Shown here in pieces: positions 1 to 7,521 of a stretch of DNA of 64,000 bases; positions within the stretch are counted from its first letter, which is position 1; each line of letters begins with the position of its first letter. Source of the DNA: Cardiobacterium sp. Marseille-Q4385 (lineage in GTDB: Bacteria; Pseudomonadota; Gammaproteobacteria; Cardiobacteriales; Cardiobacteriaceae). The position numbers and the translations under genes were made by a program. The stretch covers positions 1 to 64,000 of the forward strand of contig NZ_OU745373.1 in the NCBI RefSeq assembly GCF_916618745.1, read 5' to 3'. Under the pieces are notes generated by a model. The model ran no database searches and was not told where the DNA came from. It saw only the letters and a list, made by a program, of their open reading frames with translations.

Positions 1-125
1 CGCACCCGCAGAAAAGACACCCCAACGCCCCCGCCAGAAAGACAGCACAAACCCCCCGCAACAAGGGACGCAACACCGCCCCGGAGAAAAAAAAAAGCCA
101 ACCCCCCGGTGGACAAGAAGGAAAA

Positions 126-210
126 ACCGCCGCTTGAACGAAGCGACAAACCCGCCGCTTGAACGAAGCGACAAAACCGCCGCTTGAACGAAGCGACAAA
201 ACCGCCGCTT
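126..210. repeat. 25-bp tandem repeat, about 3.3 copies
   Basis: The word CCGCCGCTTGAACGAAGCG recurs with its core at 131, 156, 181 and, truncated, 206, giving a period of exactly 25 bp. Each unit holds a small hairpin, CGCTT-gaacg-AAGCG, followed by a CAAA spacer. Only one base differs between full copies. There are no unique spacers, so this is not a CRISPR array. Confidence 0.85.
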
Positions 211-250
211 GTGGTTTTGCTGCTACGCGAATGGGTTTAACCCCACGCCA

Positions 251-280
251 GCCCCTCGCTCACCAAGTGAGGGGCTTTTT
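251..280 (+). terminator. Rho-independent terminator-like hairpin
   Basis: GCCCCTC (251-257) pairs with GAGGGGC (269-275) and is followed by five T. It points rightward, so it may end a gene lying left of the window. No plus-strand gene is visible before it. Confidence 0.5.
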
Positions 281-376
281 GTTGTGTACGGATGCCGGAT
301 GTTGTGTAAAGGGCTACCGCGCGGCAGTCTGTGCGACAAAACCGTCGCTTGGCGAGCTTTTGGAGATAAGGAAATG

Positions 377-399
377 AAAACGGCGGGCATTGCCCGCCG
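377..399 (-). terminator. purM terminator
   Basis: The perfect 8-bp stem CGGCGGGC / GCCCGCCG (381-399, three-base loop) is followed on the minus strand by TTTTCATTT. It sits about 20 bases after the purM stop codon. Confidence 0.8.
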
Positions 400-417
400 C
401 TCTGTGCGTACAGATTT

Positions 418-1413
418 TTATCGCAATATCAGTGGGGCATCACCACTCTGCATTTCCCCAATGATACATGCGGCTTCGCCATGCGTTTGCAAGGTGGCGA
501 GGATGGCGTCCGCTTCGCTTGCCGGGGCGATGAAGATGAAGCCGATGCCCATGTTGAAGGTGCCGTAGCTTTCTTCCCGCTTGACGTGTTGCAGGACGGT
601 GTCCATGAGCGGCAGGGTGGGAAAGGATGCGGTATCGACCACGGCAGTGAGGCCTTTGCGATAGGCGCGCGGCAGGTTTTCCGGTAGGCCGCCGCCAGTG
701 ATGTGGGCAAGGCCGTGCACGCGGTGTTTGCCGAGAACATCCAGGACGGGTTTGACGTAGATTTTGGTCGGGGTGAGCAGGTGTTCGCCGATGGTTTTGC
801 CATCATGCGTGGCGTTGAGGTCGGTGAAGATTTTGCGCAGCAGTGAGTAGCCGTTGCTGTGGTAGCCGCTGGACGGCAGGCCGATGAGGATGTCGCCCGC
901 TTCTACTTTGCTGCCGTCGATAAGGTCATCTTTTTCGACGACGCCGACGGCAAATCCCGCGATGTCGTATTCGCCCGCCTGGTAGAAGCCGGGCATTTCG
1001 GCGGTTTCGCCGCCGATGAGGGCCGCGCCCGCCTGTGTGCAGCCTTCGGCCACGCCTTTGACGATGTCGGCGGCGACTGCCGGTTCGAGTTTGCCGCAGG
1101 CGAGGTAGTCGAGGAAGTATTGCGGCGCGGCGCCGTGGCAGAGGATGTCGTTCACGCACATGGCGACGGCGTCGATGCCGATGGTGTCGTATTTTTCGAG
1201 GGCGAAGGCGATTTTGAGTTTGGTGCCGACGCCGTCGGTGCCGGATACGAGGATGGGATGTTTGTAGCCGCTCAGGTCGTAAAAGGCGCCGAAGGCGCCG
1301 ATTTGTCCGAGGACGCGGGCGTTGTGTGTTGCGCCTGCGTATTGTTTGATGCGTTCGACGGTGTCGTAGCCCGCTTCTTTGTCCACGCCCGCACTTTTGT
1401 AGTCGAGGTTCAT
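418..1413 (-). CDS. purM: Phosphoribosylformylglycinamidine cyclo-ligase (AIR synthetase)
   Basis: This 331-residue protein closes the imidazole ring of FGAM with ATP to give AIR, the fifth step of purine synthesis, in the cytosol. It starts MNLDYKSAGVDKEAGYDTVE and carries the family's SGTDGVGTKLKIA nucleotide-binding segment, the GGETAEMPG motif and a C-terminal HITGGGLPENLPR. Length is typical, since the E. coli enzyme has 345 residues. The start follows GGAGAACAC. purC lies upstream on the same strand, so the two may be cotranscribed, although a palindromic repeat separates them. purN is not the next gene, unlike in many relatives. Confidence 0.97.
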   Translation of the reverse strand: MNLDYKSAGVDKEAGYDTVERIKQYAGATHNARVLGQIGAFGAFYDLSGYKHPILVSGTDGVGTKLKIAFALEKYDTIGIDAVAMCVNDILCHGAAPQYFLDYLACGKLEPAVAADIVKGVAEGCTQAGAALIGGETAEMPGFYQAGEYDIAGFAVGVVEKDDLIDGSKVEAGDILIGLPSSGYHSNGYSLLRKIFTDLNATHDGKTIGEHLLTPTKIYVKPVLDVLGKHRVHGLAHITGGGLPENLPRAYRKGLTAVVDTASFPTLPLMDTVLQHVKREESYGTFNMGIGFIFIAPASEADAILATLQTHGEAACIIGEMQSGDAPLILR

Positions 1414-1451
1414 GTGTTCTCCGGTTTGTTGGGTTAGCGGGCCTGGTTTAT

Positions 1452-1507
1452 GTGTTGCCCCCCCTCCGTCGCAAAGCGACCCCTCCCCCGCAAGCGGGGG
1501 GAGGTTT
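1452..1507 (-). repeat. REP-like palindromic element in the purC-purM spacer
   Basis: Read on the minus strand this gives CCTCCCCCCGCTTGCGGGGGAGG, then TCGCTTTGCGACGG, then a G run and CAACA. A closely matching copy lies at 29911-29968 on the plus strand and a degenerate half-copy near 44950-44983. On the plus strand the CCTCCCCCGC-AAGC-GGGGGGAGG stem ends in TTTTTT, so it could act as a terminator in that direction. Confidence 0.7.
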
Positions 1508-1517
1508 TTTAGTGGTT

Positions 1518-2249
1518 TTATTCGTCCTCTTCTTCTTCCTCAAGTTCTTCGAGGCGGTCGAGGATGTCCTGGTAAGCTTCGATCAGGCCGCCCATGTCAC
1601 GACGGAAGCGGTCTTTGTCGAGTTTTTCGTTGGTGTCGGCATCCCAGAGGCGGCAGCTGTCCGGGCTGATTTCGTCAGCGAGGACGATTTCGCCGTCGGC
1701 GGTGCGGCCAAATTCGATTTTGAAGTCCACCAGGAGTACGTCGCATTCGTCGAAGATGTCGAAAAGGACGGCGTTGATCTGGTCGGTGAGTTCGTAGATG
1801 CGGTCGAGTTCTTCGTAGGTGGCGATGCCGAGGGCGACAGCGTGGTCGTCGTTAATCAGCGGGTCGCCGAGTTCGTCGTTTTTGTAGCAGATTTCGAAGA
1901 TGGGGTATTCGGTCTCGGTGCCTTCTTCGAAGCCGAGGCGCGCCGCCATGGAGCCGGCGATGACGTTCCTGACGATGACTTCAAGCGGGATGATTTCGAC
2001 TTTTTCGCAGAGTTGTTCGCGCTCGTTCAGGGTCTCGCGGTAGTGGGTGGGGATGCCGGCGGTGATAAGGGCACGGAAGATCAGCGTGGCTATGCGGTTG
2101 TTGAGGATGCCTTTGCCTTCGATGATTTCATGTTTGGCGCCGTTGCCGGCGGTGGCATCGTCGTTGTAGTGAATGATGACGAGCTCCGGATCGTCGGTCG
2201 CATAAATGGCCTTGGATTTGCCGGTATAGAGCAGCGCTTTTTTTTCCAT
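1518..2249 (-). CDS. purC: SAICAR synthase
   Basis: This 243-residue enzyme joins aspartate to CAIR with ATP to make SAICAR in purine synthesis. The N-terminal LLYTGKSKAIYATDD segment, the DDATAGNGAKH segment and the SMAARLGFEEGTE region are diagnostic of the short bacterial PurC family (E. coli 237 residues). The C-terminal tail is a run of Glu and Asp (EELEEEEEDE), slightly longer and more acidic than I expect. The start follows GAGGTGTAAC. It is divergent from the tautomerase gene and upstream of purM on the same strand. Confidence 0.97.
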   Translation of the reverse strand: MEKKALLYTGKSKAIYATDDPELVIIHYNDDATAGNGAKHEIIEGKGILNNRIATLIFRALITAGIPTHYRETLNEREQLCEKVEIIPLEVIVRNVIAGSMAARLGFEEGTETEYPIFEICYKNDELGDPLINDDHAVALGIATYEELDRIYELTDQINAVLFDIFDECDVLLVDFKIEFGRTADGEIVLADEISPDSCRLWDADTNEKLDKDRFRRDMGGLIEAYQDILDRLEELEEEEEDE

Positions 2250-2280
2250 GTTACACCTCGGTTAGGGTTGAAGGACGCGG

Positions 2281-2326
2281 GCATTATAGCGAGTTCGCGC
2301 GGCTTGGGACTATAATCCAAGTCCCT
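2281..2326. promoter_or_regulatory. Divergent promoter region, purC / tautomerase
   Basis: A perfect -10 hexamer TATAAT occurs on each strand: 2283-2288 read leftward toward purC, and 2311-2316 read rightward toward the tautomerase gene. Neither has a strong -35. The rightward one lies inside an inverted repeat GGGACT-N8-AGTCCC (2306-2325) that also contains TTGG / CCAA. It is an operator candidate but does not look like the E. coli PurR site. Confidence 0.45.
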
Positions 2327-2352
2327 TAATTGCATCTGTTTTCGAGGTATTT

Positions 2353-2541
2353 ATGCCCATTGTCAATATCAAGATTGTGGAAGGCCGCAGTGTCGAACAG
2401 AAACGTGCGCTTGCGAAGAATGTTACCCGCGCCGTGGCCGAGAGCATCGGCGTGCCGGAAAGCGCCATCTGGATCAGCATCGAGGATTTGAAGGCGGAAA
2501 ATCTCGCCCAAGGCGGCGAGCTGCGCCTGGACCGCCAGTGA
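2353..2541 (+). CDS. 4-oxalocrotonate tautomerase family protein
   Basis: This 62-residue protein begins MPIVNIKIVEGRSVEQK. After removal of the initiator Met, Pro1 would be the catalytic base of the tautomerase fold. Such proteins form hexamers and interconvert keto and enol forms of small acids. The length matches the 4-OT subgroup of 60-63 residues. No aromatic degradation genes are nearby, so the substrate is unknown. The stop overlaps the start of slyX, suggesting coupled expression with slyX and rnhB. Confidence 0.88.
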   Translation: MPIVNIKIVEGRSVEQKRALAKNVTRAVAESIGVPESAIWISIEDLKAENLAQGGELRLDRQ

Positions 2542-2750
2542 CGGGCGAGTTGGAGGCGCGTTTGGAACGCCTGGAATCGCGCTTGGCGTATCAGGAGGAT
2601 TTGCTGGCGGAGTTGAATGCGGGCGTCGCTGCCCTGCGCGAGCTGCTGGATTTGCAGCAGGGGCAGTTGCGCCTGCTGTGGCAACAGTTGCAGGAGCGCG
2701 ATGTGCGCGAACCACGCAATCCGGCGGACGAGATTCCGCCGCATTTTTGA
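2538..2750 (+). CDS. slyX: SlyX family coiled-coil protein
   Basis: This 70-residue protein is an almost continuous coiled coil (ARLERLESRLAYQEDLLAEL, then LRELLDLQQGQLRLLWQQL) ending in a proline-rich tail that closes with PPHF. This is the layout of SlyX, whose molecular function is not established. It overlaps the tautomerase stop by 4 bases. Its own stop shares one base with the rnhB start (TGATG at 2748-2752). Confidence 0.85.
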   Translation: MTGELEARLERLESRLAYQEDLLAELNAGVAALRELLDLQQGQLRLLWQQLQERDVREPRNPADEIPPHF

Positions 2751-3337
2751 TGCTGGCGCTGACTGCCGGGGTGGACGAGGCCGGGCGCGGCGCGCTGGTC
2801 GGCAATGTCGTTGCCGCCGCAGTGATACTGCCCGCGCGGTTCGCTTTGCCCGGCCTGACTGACAGCAAGAAACTGCGCGCGCGACAGCGCGAGGTGCTGT
2901 TTGACGGCATCACGGCACAGGCATTGGCGTGGTGCGCCGCTGTTGCCTCGCCCGCCGAGATTGACGCGCTGAATATCCATCATGCGACGCTGCTCGCCAT
3001 GCGGCGCGCGGTCGAGGGACTCGCGACCGCGCCGCAGCAGGTGCTGGTGGACGGCAAGTTCACGCCCACTCTCGCCATGCCGGCGCGGGCGATTGTCGGC
3101 GGGGATGCGAGCGAGGCCTGCATCGCCGCCGCTTCCATCATCGCCAAAGTTACGCGGGACCGGCAGATGGCGGAGCTGGACGCGCGTTTTCCCGGCTACG
3201 GTTTCGCCGCGCACAAGGGCTATGGCACCAGGGCGCATCTCGCCGCGCTCGCCCGCCTCGGTGCAACGCCGGAACACCGCCGCAGTTATACGCCGGTCAG
3301 GGCGGTACTGGCGGGCGGTTTGTTACAGCAGGAATAG
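2750..3337 (+). CDS. rnhB: Ribonuclease HII
   Basis: This 195-residue protein cleaves RNA in RNA-DNA hybrids and removes single misincorporated ribonucleotides. The AGVDEAGRG motif near the start supplies the first Asp-Glu pair. LTDSKKL, VDGKFTP and IIAKVTRDR follow in the usual order. The ATG at 2750 overlaps the slyX stop and puts the DEAGRG motif where it belongs. An upstream in-frame start would add 24 unrelated residues. The last 15 bases overlap the convergent mgtE gene. Confidence 0.95.
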   Translation: MLALTAGVDEAGRGALVGNVVAAAVILPARFALPGLTDSKKLRARQREVLFDGITAQALAWCAAVASPAEIDALNIHHATLLAMRRAVEGLATAPQQVLVDGKFTPTLAMPARAIVGGDASEACIAAASIIAKVTRDRQMAELDARFPGYGFAAHKGYGTRAHLAALARLGATPEHRRSYTPVRAVLAGGLLQQE

Positions 3338-4756
3338 GGTCGCGAGGCCGAGGAAGATAAAGAAGCCGCCGGAGTCGGTGACGGCGGTAATCAGCACTGA
3401 GCTGCCGAGTGCCGGGTCGCGTCCGGTTTTTTCCATGATGACCGGGATGAGGACGCCGACGGTTGCCGCCAGCAGCAGGTTCAGCGTCATCGCTGCCACC
3501 ATGACGAAGCCGATACCGATGTTGTCATAGAGCAGCCAGGAGACAAGCCCCATCACGCTACCCCAGAGAAGGCCGTTCACCAGCGCCACGCCGATTTCTT
3601 TGCGCAGCAGTTTGCCCGCTTGTGCGGTGGAGAGCTGCCCCATCGCCAGCGCGCGCACGATCATGGTGATGGTCTGGTTGCCGGAGTTGCCGCCGATGCC
3701 GGCGACAATCGGCATCAGGGTGGCGAGCGCCACAATTTTTTCGATGGAACCTTCAAAGGCGCCGATGACGCGGCTGGCGAGGAAGGCGGTGCAGAGGTTG
3801 ATGGCAAGCCACATCCAGCGGTTTTTTACGGAATCAAGTACCGGCGCGAAAAGGTCTTCTTCTTCTTGTAAACCTGCCATATTGAGCATGTCGGCATCGG
3901 ACTCTTCGCGGATGACGTCCACGATTTCGTCGATGGTGATGCGCCCGATGAGTTTGCGGTTTGCATCTACCACCGGCGCGGTAACGAGGTCGTAGCGTTC
4001 GAAGGCCTGCGCGGCGTCTTCGACGTCGTCTTCGGGGTGAAAGAGAACGACGTCTTTGATCATGATGTCTTCAACGCGTTTGTCCGGCGCGGAAACGAGC
4101 AGTTTGCGCAGGAGTAGTACACCGCGCAGGACGTCGTCTTCATCGGTAACAAAGATTTTATCGGTGTGATCCGGCAGACGGTCGAAGCGGCGCAGGTAGC
4201 GCAGGACGACTTCGCAGGTGACGTCGGCGCGGATGTCGAGCATTTCAAAGTCCATGATGGCGCCGACCTGGTTGTCTTCGTAGGACATTGCCGCCTGGAT
4301 TTGCGCGCGCTCTTCGGCATCCCGCGTGCTCAGGGCTTCGTGCACCACTTCGCGTGGCAGGTCATCAGCGAGTTCCGCCAGTTCGTCGGCATCCAGATCA
4401 TCAACCGCCGCCAGCATTTCCTCTTGATCCATCATGCCAATGAGACTTTCGCGCACGGCGTCCGAGACTTCGAGCAAGACTTCGCCGTCTTCTTCCGGCA
4501 CGGCAAGATGCCAGACGAGCATCCGCTCTTCCTGCGGCAGGGATTCGAGAATGTCGGCGACGTCGGCGGGATGCAGCTCAACAAGGTTGGTGTTGAGTTC
4601 TGCCAATGCCGCTTGTTGCGCAGGATTGTCCAGTTGTGTCGTCCCGGCCATGATGGCGGCAGCAGCGGGCATCAGGGTTTCAACGAGCTGGTGGATGCGC
4701 TCAATATTGGCTGAGGGACGTTCGCGGGTATCGTCGGTGCGGTGTTCTTCGGTCAT
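3323..4756 (-). CDS. mgtE: Magnesium transporter MgtE
   Basis: This 477-residue protein is an inner-membrane Mg2+ channel gated by cytosolic Mg2+. Visible parts in order are an acidic N domain with ELHPADVADILESLPQEE, a pair of CBS domains including VEDIMIKDV and LIGRITIDEIVDVI, and five C-terminal membrane segments. The pore region holds MPIVAGIGGNSGNQT, a family signature. The length is normal. It is convergent with rnhB and the 3' ends overlap by 15 bp, with no terminator between them. Confidence 0.96.
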   Translation of the reverse strand: MTEEHRTDDTRERPSANIERIHQLVETLMPAAAAIMAGTTQLDNPAQQAALAELNTNLVELHPADVADILESLPQEERMLVWHLAVPEEDGEVLLEVSDAVRESLIGMMDQEEMLAAVDDLDADELAELADDLPREVVHEALSTRDAEERAQIQAAMSYEDNQVGAIMDFEMLDIRADVTCEVVLRYLRRFDRLPDHTDKIFVTDEDDVLRGVLLLRKLLVSAPDKRVEDIMIKDVVLFHPEDDVEDAAQAFERYDLVTAPVVDANRKLIGRITIDEIVDVIREESDADMLNMAGLQEEEDLFAPVLDSVKNRWMWLAINLCTAFLASRVIGAFEGSIEKIVALATLMPIVAGIGGNSGNQTITMIVRALAMGQLSTAQAGKLLRKEIGVALVNGLLWGSVMGLVSWLLYDNIGIGFVMVAAMTLNLLLAATVGVLIPVIMEKTGRDPALGSSVLITAVTDSGGFFIFLGLATLFLL

Positions 4757-4798
4757 GGCGGTTTCCTCGCTGGATGGCTGCGCAAAAAACAGCGAATT

Positions 4799-6178
4799 TT
4801 ACCTGTTTTGTGCGGCGGGCGACGGCGATCTGCTCCGGTAAAGATGCAGCGGATCGGCGGGCAGGGCAGGGCGGTTGCCTTTCAGGCCGGGCAGGTTGCG
4901 GTAGGTCGTATTTTGTTCGAGCAGGATTTTTGCGCTCTGCCGCAGGGCGCGGATATCCGCTTCCGGCAGGTAGAAGGTGGTGCCGATGTTGAGTACCTGC
5001 TGTTTCAGGGTGCCGTCGGGCAGGTCATCCAGGTTGAGGTCGATGAAGTGCAGGGCGACGCGGTTTTTACCGCCGTGTGCGTTCCAATCATCGGCGAAGC
5101 GGCGGAAGTTGCGGATGCTTTCCTGGGTGTTGCCGTCGATGGGAACGTTGATGATGGCACTTGCTACGTCCATCAGGCCGGGGATGGCCGGGCTCTGGTC
5201 GATGCTGCTGTCGAGGCGGTTTTGTGCGTTGACGCTGATGACGACGATATCGCGCACTTTGCCATCGGTGATGTGGCGGTAAATATTGTCGCCGCCGTAG
5301 ATGTCGGCGAAATCGAGCAGGCTGCGCAGGCCGAGGTTATCGGTCAGGCCGCCGTCGAGCAGGTGGATGTAGGGGCGGGCGGCGCTGTTCTGGTAGGGCG
5401 TGGTGAAGCGCTGCACGGCCTGTTCGCCCGTGGCACGCGGTGGGGGCTGGTAGTGGCAGTGGCCGCCGTGGTTATTCAGGGTCAGCGGCGCGAAGACCAG
5501 CGGCACGGCGCTGGAAGCGGCGACGGCGCGGGCAATCGGCAGGCGGTTCAGGTCGAGGCAGAGTGCATCAAAAAATTCCTGGGTGAATTCGATGCGCTGG
5601 CCGATGCTCATGTCGGTGGCACTGATGACGGCAAACGGCCCTTTGCGCCCGCTATCCAGCGCGGCGAAGGTCGCACCGTGGTAAAGCAGGCGGTCGAGTT
5701 CTTCGGCGAGCAGGTCGCCACGCCCGTATTCGGGGGCGGTGAGGCGTGGCAGGTTGGCAAGCGAGAAGAGTTGGCGCAGAACCGCGCTTTGCAGATTCTG
5801 ACGCAGGAACTGCCGCTCGAATTGCGGCACGGTATCCGCGCCGTGCAGGGCGAGATAGGTGGCGAGGATGGAACCGCCGGAGACACCGTGCACGAGGTCG
5901 ATTTTCGCGAGCAGTGATTCTGTTTTGCCATAACCGGTCACCGGTGTCGCCGCCAGCGTTTCCAGCACACCGTAGCCGAAGGCAGCCGCACGCGTGCCGC
6001 CGCCGGAGAAAAGGAGGACGAGCAGCAGGCCGTCGTCGTTTTGTGTGGTATCGAGGGCCGCTTCCAGGCGGTAACCGCGACTGCGGTCAACGTGATCAAT
6101 AGTGGCGAGCGGCTGATATTCGATAAGCGAACAGGCGGCAAGGAGGAACGGCAGCAGGAAGAGGATGAGGCGGCGCAT
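4799..6178 (-). CDS. Patatin-like phospholipase, putative lipoprotein
   Basis: This 459-residue protein has a lipoprotein signal (LLPFLLAACSL, acylated Cys 16). The patatin fold shows the oxyanion loop FSGGGTRAAAFGYG, the nucleophile elbow GVSGG (Ser near residue 120) and the second dyad residue in LLDGGLTDNLGL. It should hydrolyse acyl chains of phospholipids from the periplasmic face. A small membrane protein gene lies directly upstream with only a two-base gap, which suggests cotranscription. Patatin lipases of this kind are sometimes secreted effectors; nothing here shows that. Confidence 0.88.
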   Translation of the reverse strand: MRRLILFLLPFLLAACSLIEYQPLATIDHVDRSRGYRLEAALDTTQNDDGLLLVLLFSGGGTRAAAFGYGVLETLAATPVTGYGKTESLLAKIDLVHGVSGGSILATYLALHGADTVPQFERQFLRQNLQSAVLRQLFSLANLPRLTAPEYGRGDLLAEELDRLLYHGATFAALDSGRKGPFAVISATDMSIGQRIEFTQEFFDALCLDLNRLPIARAVAASSAVPLVFAPLTLNNHGGHCHYQPPPRATGEQAVQRFTTPYQNSAARPYIHLLDGGLTDNLGLRSLLDFADIYGGDNIYRHITDGKVRDIVVISVNAQNRLDSSIDQSPAIPGLMDVASAIINVPIDGNTQESIRNFRRFADDWNAHGGKNRVALHFIDLNLDDLPDGTLKQQVLNIGTTFYLPEADIRALRQSAKILLEQNTTYRNLPGLKGNRPALPADPLHLYRSRSPSPAAQNR

Positions 6179-6180
6179 AG

Positions 6181-6456
6181 TCAGGCAAGGTGGGTGAAGA
6201 AGCGGATGACAATCAGGATGGCTACGACAATTTCTGCGGCGAGAAACACAGCAAAATAGGTGTAGCCAACTCGCGGCGGCTGGCGGCGGGTGATGACACC
6301 GATGATGACGAGCGCGAGGAAAGCAATAGCGGTGAGCGCAACGAGGTAGCCAATGACGACGAGGCCAATCAGGGAATAGCGGGCGATAGGCTGATGCGCG
6401 GATTCCGCCGCGATCCAGGCGGCGAGCAGGAGGAGGATGTTGTCGATGCCAAACAT
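6181..6456 (-). CDS. Small integral membrane protein, unknown
   Basis: I do not recognise this 91-residue protein. The chosen start (MFGIDNILLLLAAW) follows GGAG at good spacing. An upstream in-frame start would add 32 residues of no hydrophobic character. It has three predicted membrane segments: residues 5-15, 27-54 around LIGLVVIGYLVALTAIAFLA, and the C-terminal FAVFLAAEIVVAILIVIRFF. It ends two bases before the patatin gene starts, so the two are probably cotranscribed. Confidence 0.6.
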   Translation of the reverse strand: MFGIDNILLLLAAWIAAESAHQPIARYSLIGLVVIGYLVALTAIAFLALVIIGVITRRQPPRVGYTYFAVFLAAEIVVAILIVIRFFTHLA

Positions 6457-6956
6457 GGAGGCTCCGGGAATTGGGTGATCAGGGGGAGCGGTGCGGTTAC
6501 CGGGTTTTGTCGCTATCGCGATTTGTCTGCTCCTTTCTCGCGGCACGAGCACTTCGCGTCTTCAAACCCTTCGCCGGGTACCCGCAAAAATGCTTGTGTT
6601 GTTGTGCAGATTAGCCGCTGGGGAAGGTTTTTTGGTCGAGTACGAAGCCCAAGGGGATCGTGAAATCGCTAATAGGGTAACAAGAGTTAGAAAGCAAAAC
6701 AGCAAGTTATGGTTGAGGCCAAGGATGCCCTTGTGAAGGGCAGCACTATACGCAGGGTACAAAGGTATAAATACGAGGGATTATTGTTTTTCCACCCAAG
6801 ATGACGGCTTGTTGCGCGCCTACAACACACGAGGAATCAATGGGTTACGCCATCACACTATTGCCTGCGCAAAAAGAAAGCAGGGCAAAAAAACTGTTTT
6901 ACGAACATGGGATAAGCATCTTTCCCCCGCGCTTATACACAGTTTTTGTGGATAAC
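6457..6956. other. 500-base intergenic region
   Basis: No supported gene is present. The few open frames here are short and overlap on both strands. Two things stand out: the motif TTTTGTCGCTATCGCGATTTG (6505-6525), nearly repeated at 34888-34907, and a head-to-head pair of DnaA-box-like sequences at the right end (6933-6955). No structured RNA that I can recognise (6S, tmRNA, SRP, RNase P) is present. Confidence 0.5.
6933..6955. promoter_or_regulatory. Inverted pair of DnaA-box-like 9-mers
   Basis: TTATACACA (6933-6941) faces TGTGGATAA (6947-6955, the complement of TTATCCACA). The first differs from the TTATCCACA consensus at one base and the second matches it exactly. They lie immediately after the aspartic protease stop codon. 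No run of further boxes or clear AT-rich unwinding element accompanies them, so this is weak evidence for an origin. It could be a DnaA-titration or regulatory site, or chance. Confidence 0.35.
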
Positions 6957-7460
6957 TCAGGGGGTCGGTTGCAGGCGTAATTCGCCGCCTGATTGCTTCC
7001 ATTCAAAATGGCGCAGGATTTGCATGCCGAGCAGTACTTCATCCTCCATCTGCGGCATCACCGTGGCGGGGACGCGCTCGAATTGCCAGCCGCCGAAGCC
7101 CAGTTCGTCCAGGGTAACGAGGCCGGCGTCGGTGACGCCGTTAGCGGTGCTGACCCGGCTGTGCCCGCGTGGTTGCAGGCCGATGCGCCGCGCCAGATTA
7201 TCGCTCAGGGCTACGCCACTGGCGCCGGTGTCAAGCATGAAAATGACTGCTTCGCCGTTGATGGTGCCTGGGGTGCGGAAGTGGCCGTCGGCGGAGATTT
7301 TCAGGGTAAGCACGTCATCCACCGCCTGCGCGTGGCGGTTTGGCAGATGGGCGGCGGATTCGTGGCGGTTATAAGCGAAGAAGAATAGCGTGCAAAAAAG
7401 CAGGAAGACGATGAGCGCGAAGGCGGTGGCGTAGCGGCGGGCAAACGGCTGGGATTGCAT
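6957..7460 (-). CDS. Retropepsin-like aspartic protease, membrane anchored
   Basis: This 167-residue protein has one N-terminal membrane segment (FALIVFLLFCTLFFFAYN) and a periplasmic domain. That domain carries the single catalytic motif IFMLDTGASGVALSD, followed by LGMQILRHFEWKQ near the end. This is the TIGR02281-type clan AA family, which must dimerise to form an active site. The substrate is unknown. The start at 7460 follows CGGAGAATTC; a start further upstream would add residues ahead of the anchor. The YebE-like gene is divergent, 61 bp away. Confidence 0.8.
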   Translation of the reverse strand: MQSQPFARRYATAFALIVFLLFCTLFFFAYNRHESAAHLPNRHAQAVDDVLTLKISADGHFRTPGTINGEAVIFMLDTGASGVALSDNLARRIGLQPRGHSRVSTANGVTDAGLVTLDELGFGGWQFERVPATVMPQMEDEVLLGMQILRHFEWKQSGGELRLQPTP

Positions 7461-7521
7461 GAATTCTCCGAAGCATGACATGATGACGACCCCATTCAAC
7501 CGGCGACAAGGAGCCAATCTC

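Larger units (their letters stand above)
1..417. other. Gene-free left edge with repeats and hairpins
   Basis: No convincing coding sequence lies in these 417 bases. The stretch holds a 25-bp tandem repeat (126-210), a plus-strand terminator-like hairpin (251-280) and the purM terminator (377-399). The two longest open frames overlap each other, run through the tandem repeat and resemble no family known to me. The first 120 bases are rich in A and C runs and show no feature. Confidence 0.6.

Noticed and set aside
126..210. Possible CRISPR array
   Set aside because: The 25-bp units follow one another without unique spacers, and no cas genes are in the window.
201..300. Possible tRNA or small RNA at the left edge
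   Set aside because: No T-loop or anticodon arm could be built; only the terminator-like hairpin is sound.
859..1437. Long plus-strand open frame opposite purM
   Set aside because: It is the antisense of purM; GC-rich third positions produce many long antisense frames here. The same holds for 1452-2315, 4742-5917, 9854-11008, 11458-12501, 31705-33165, 45997-47757, 57312-58634 and 58448-60742.
2281..2326. PurR operator ahead of purC
   Set aside because: The inverted repeat present is not the ACGCAAAC-GTTTGCGT type, so regulation by PurR is not supported.
6562..6762. 66-residue minus-strand frame with a hydrophobic stretch
   Set aside because: No ribosome site and overlapping frames on the other strand; not enough to call a gene.
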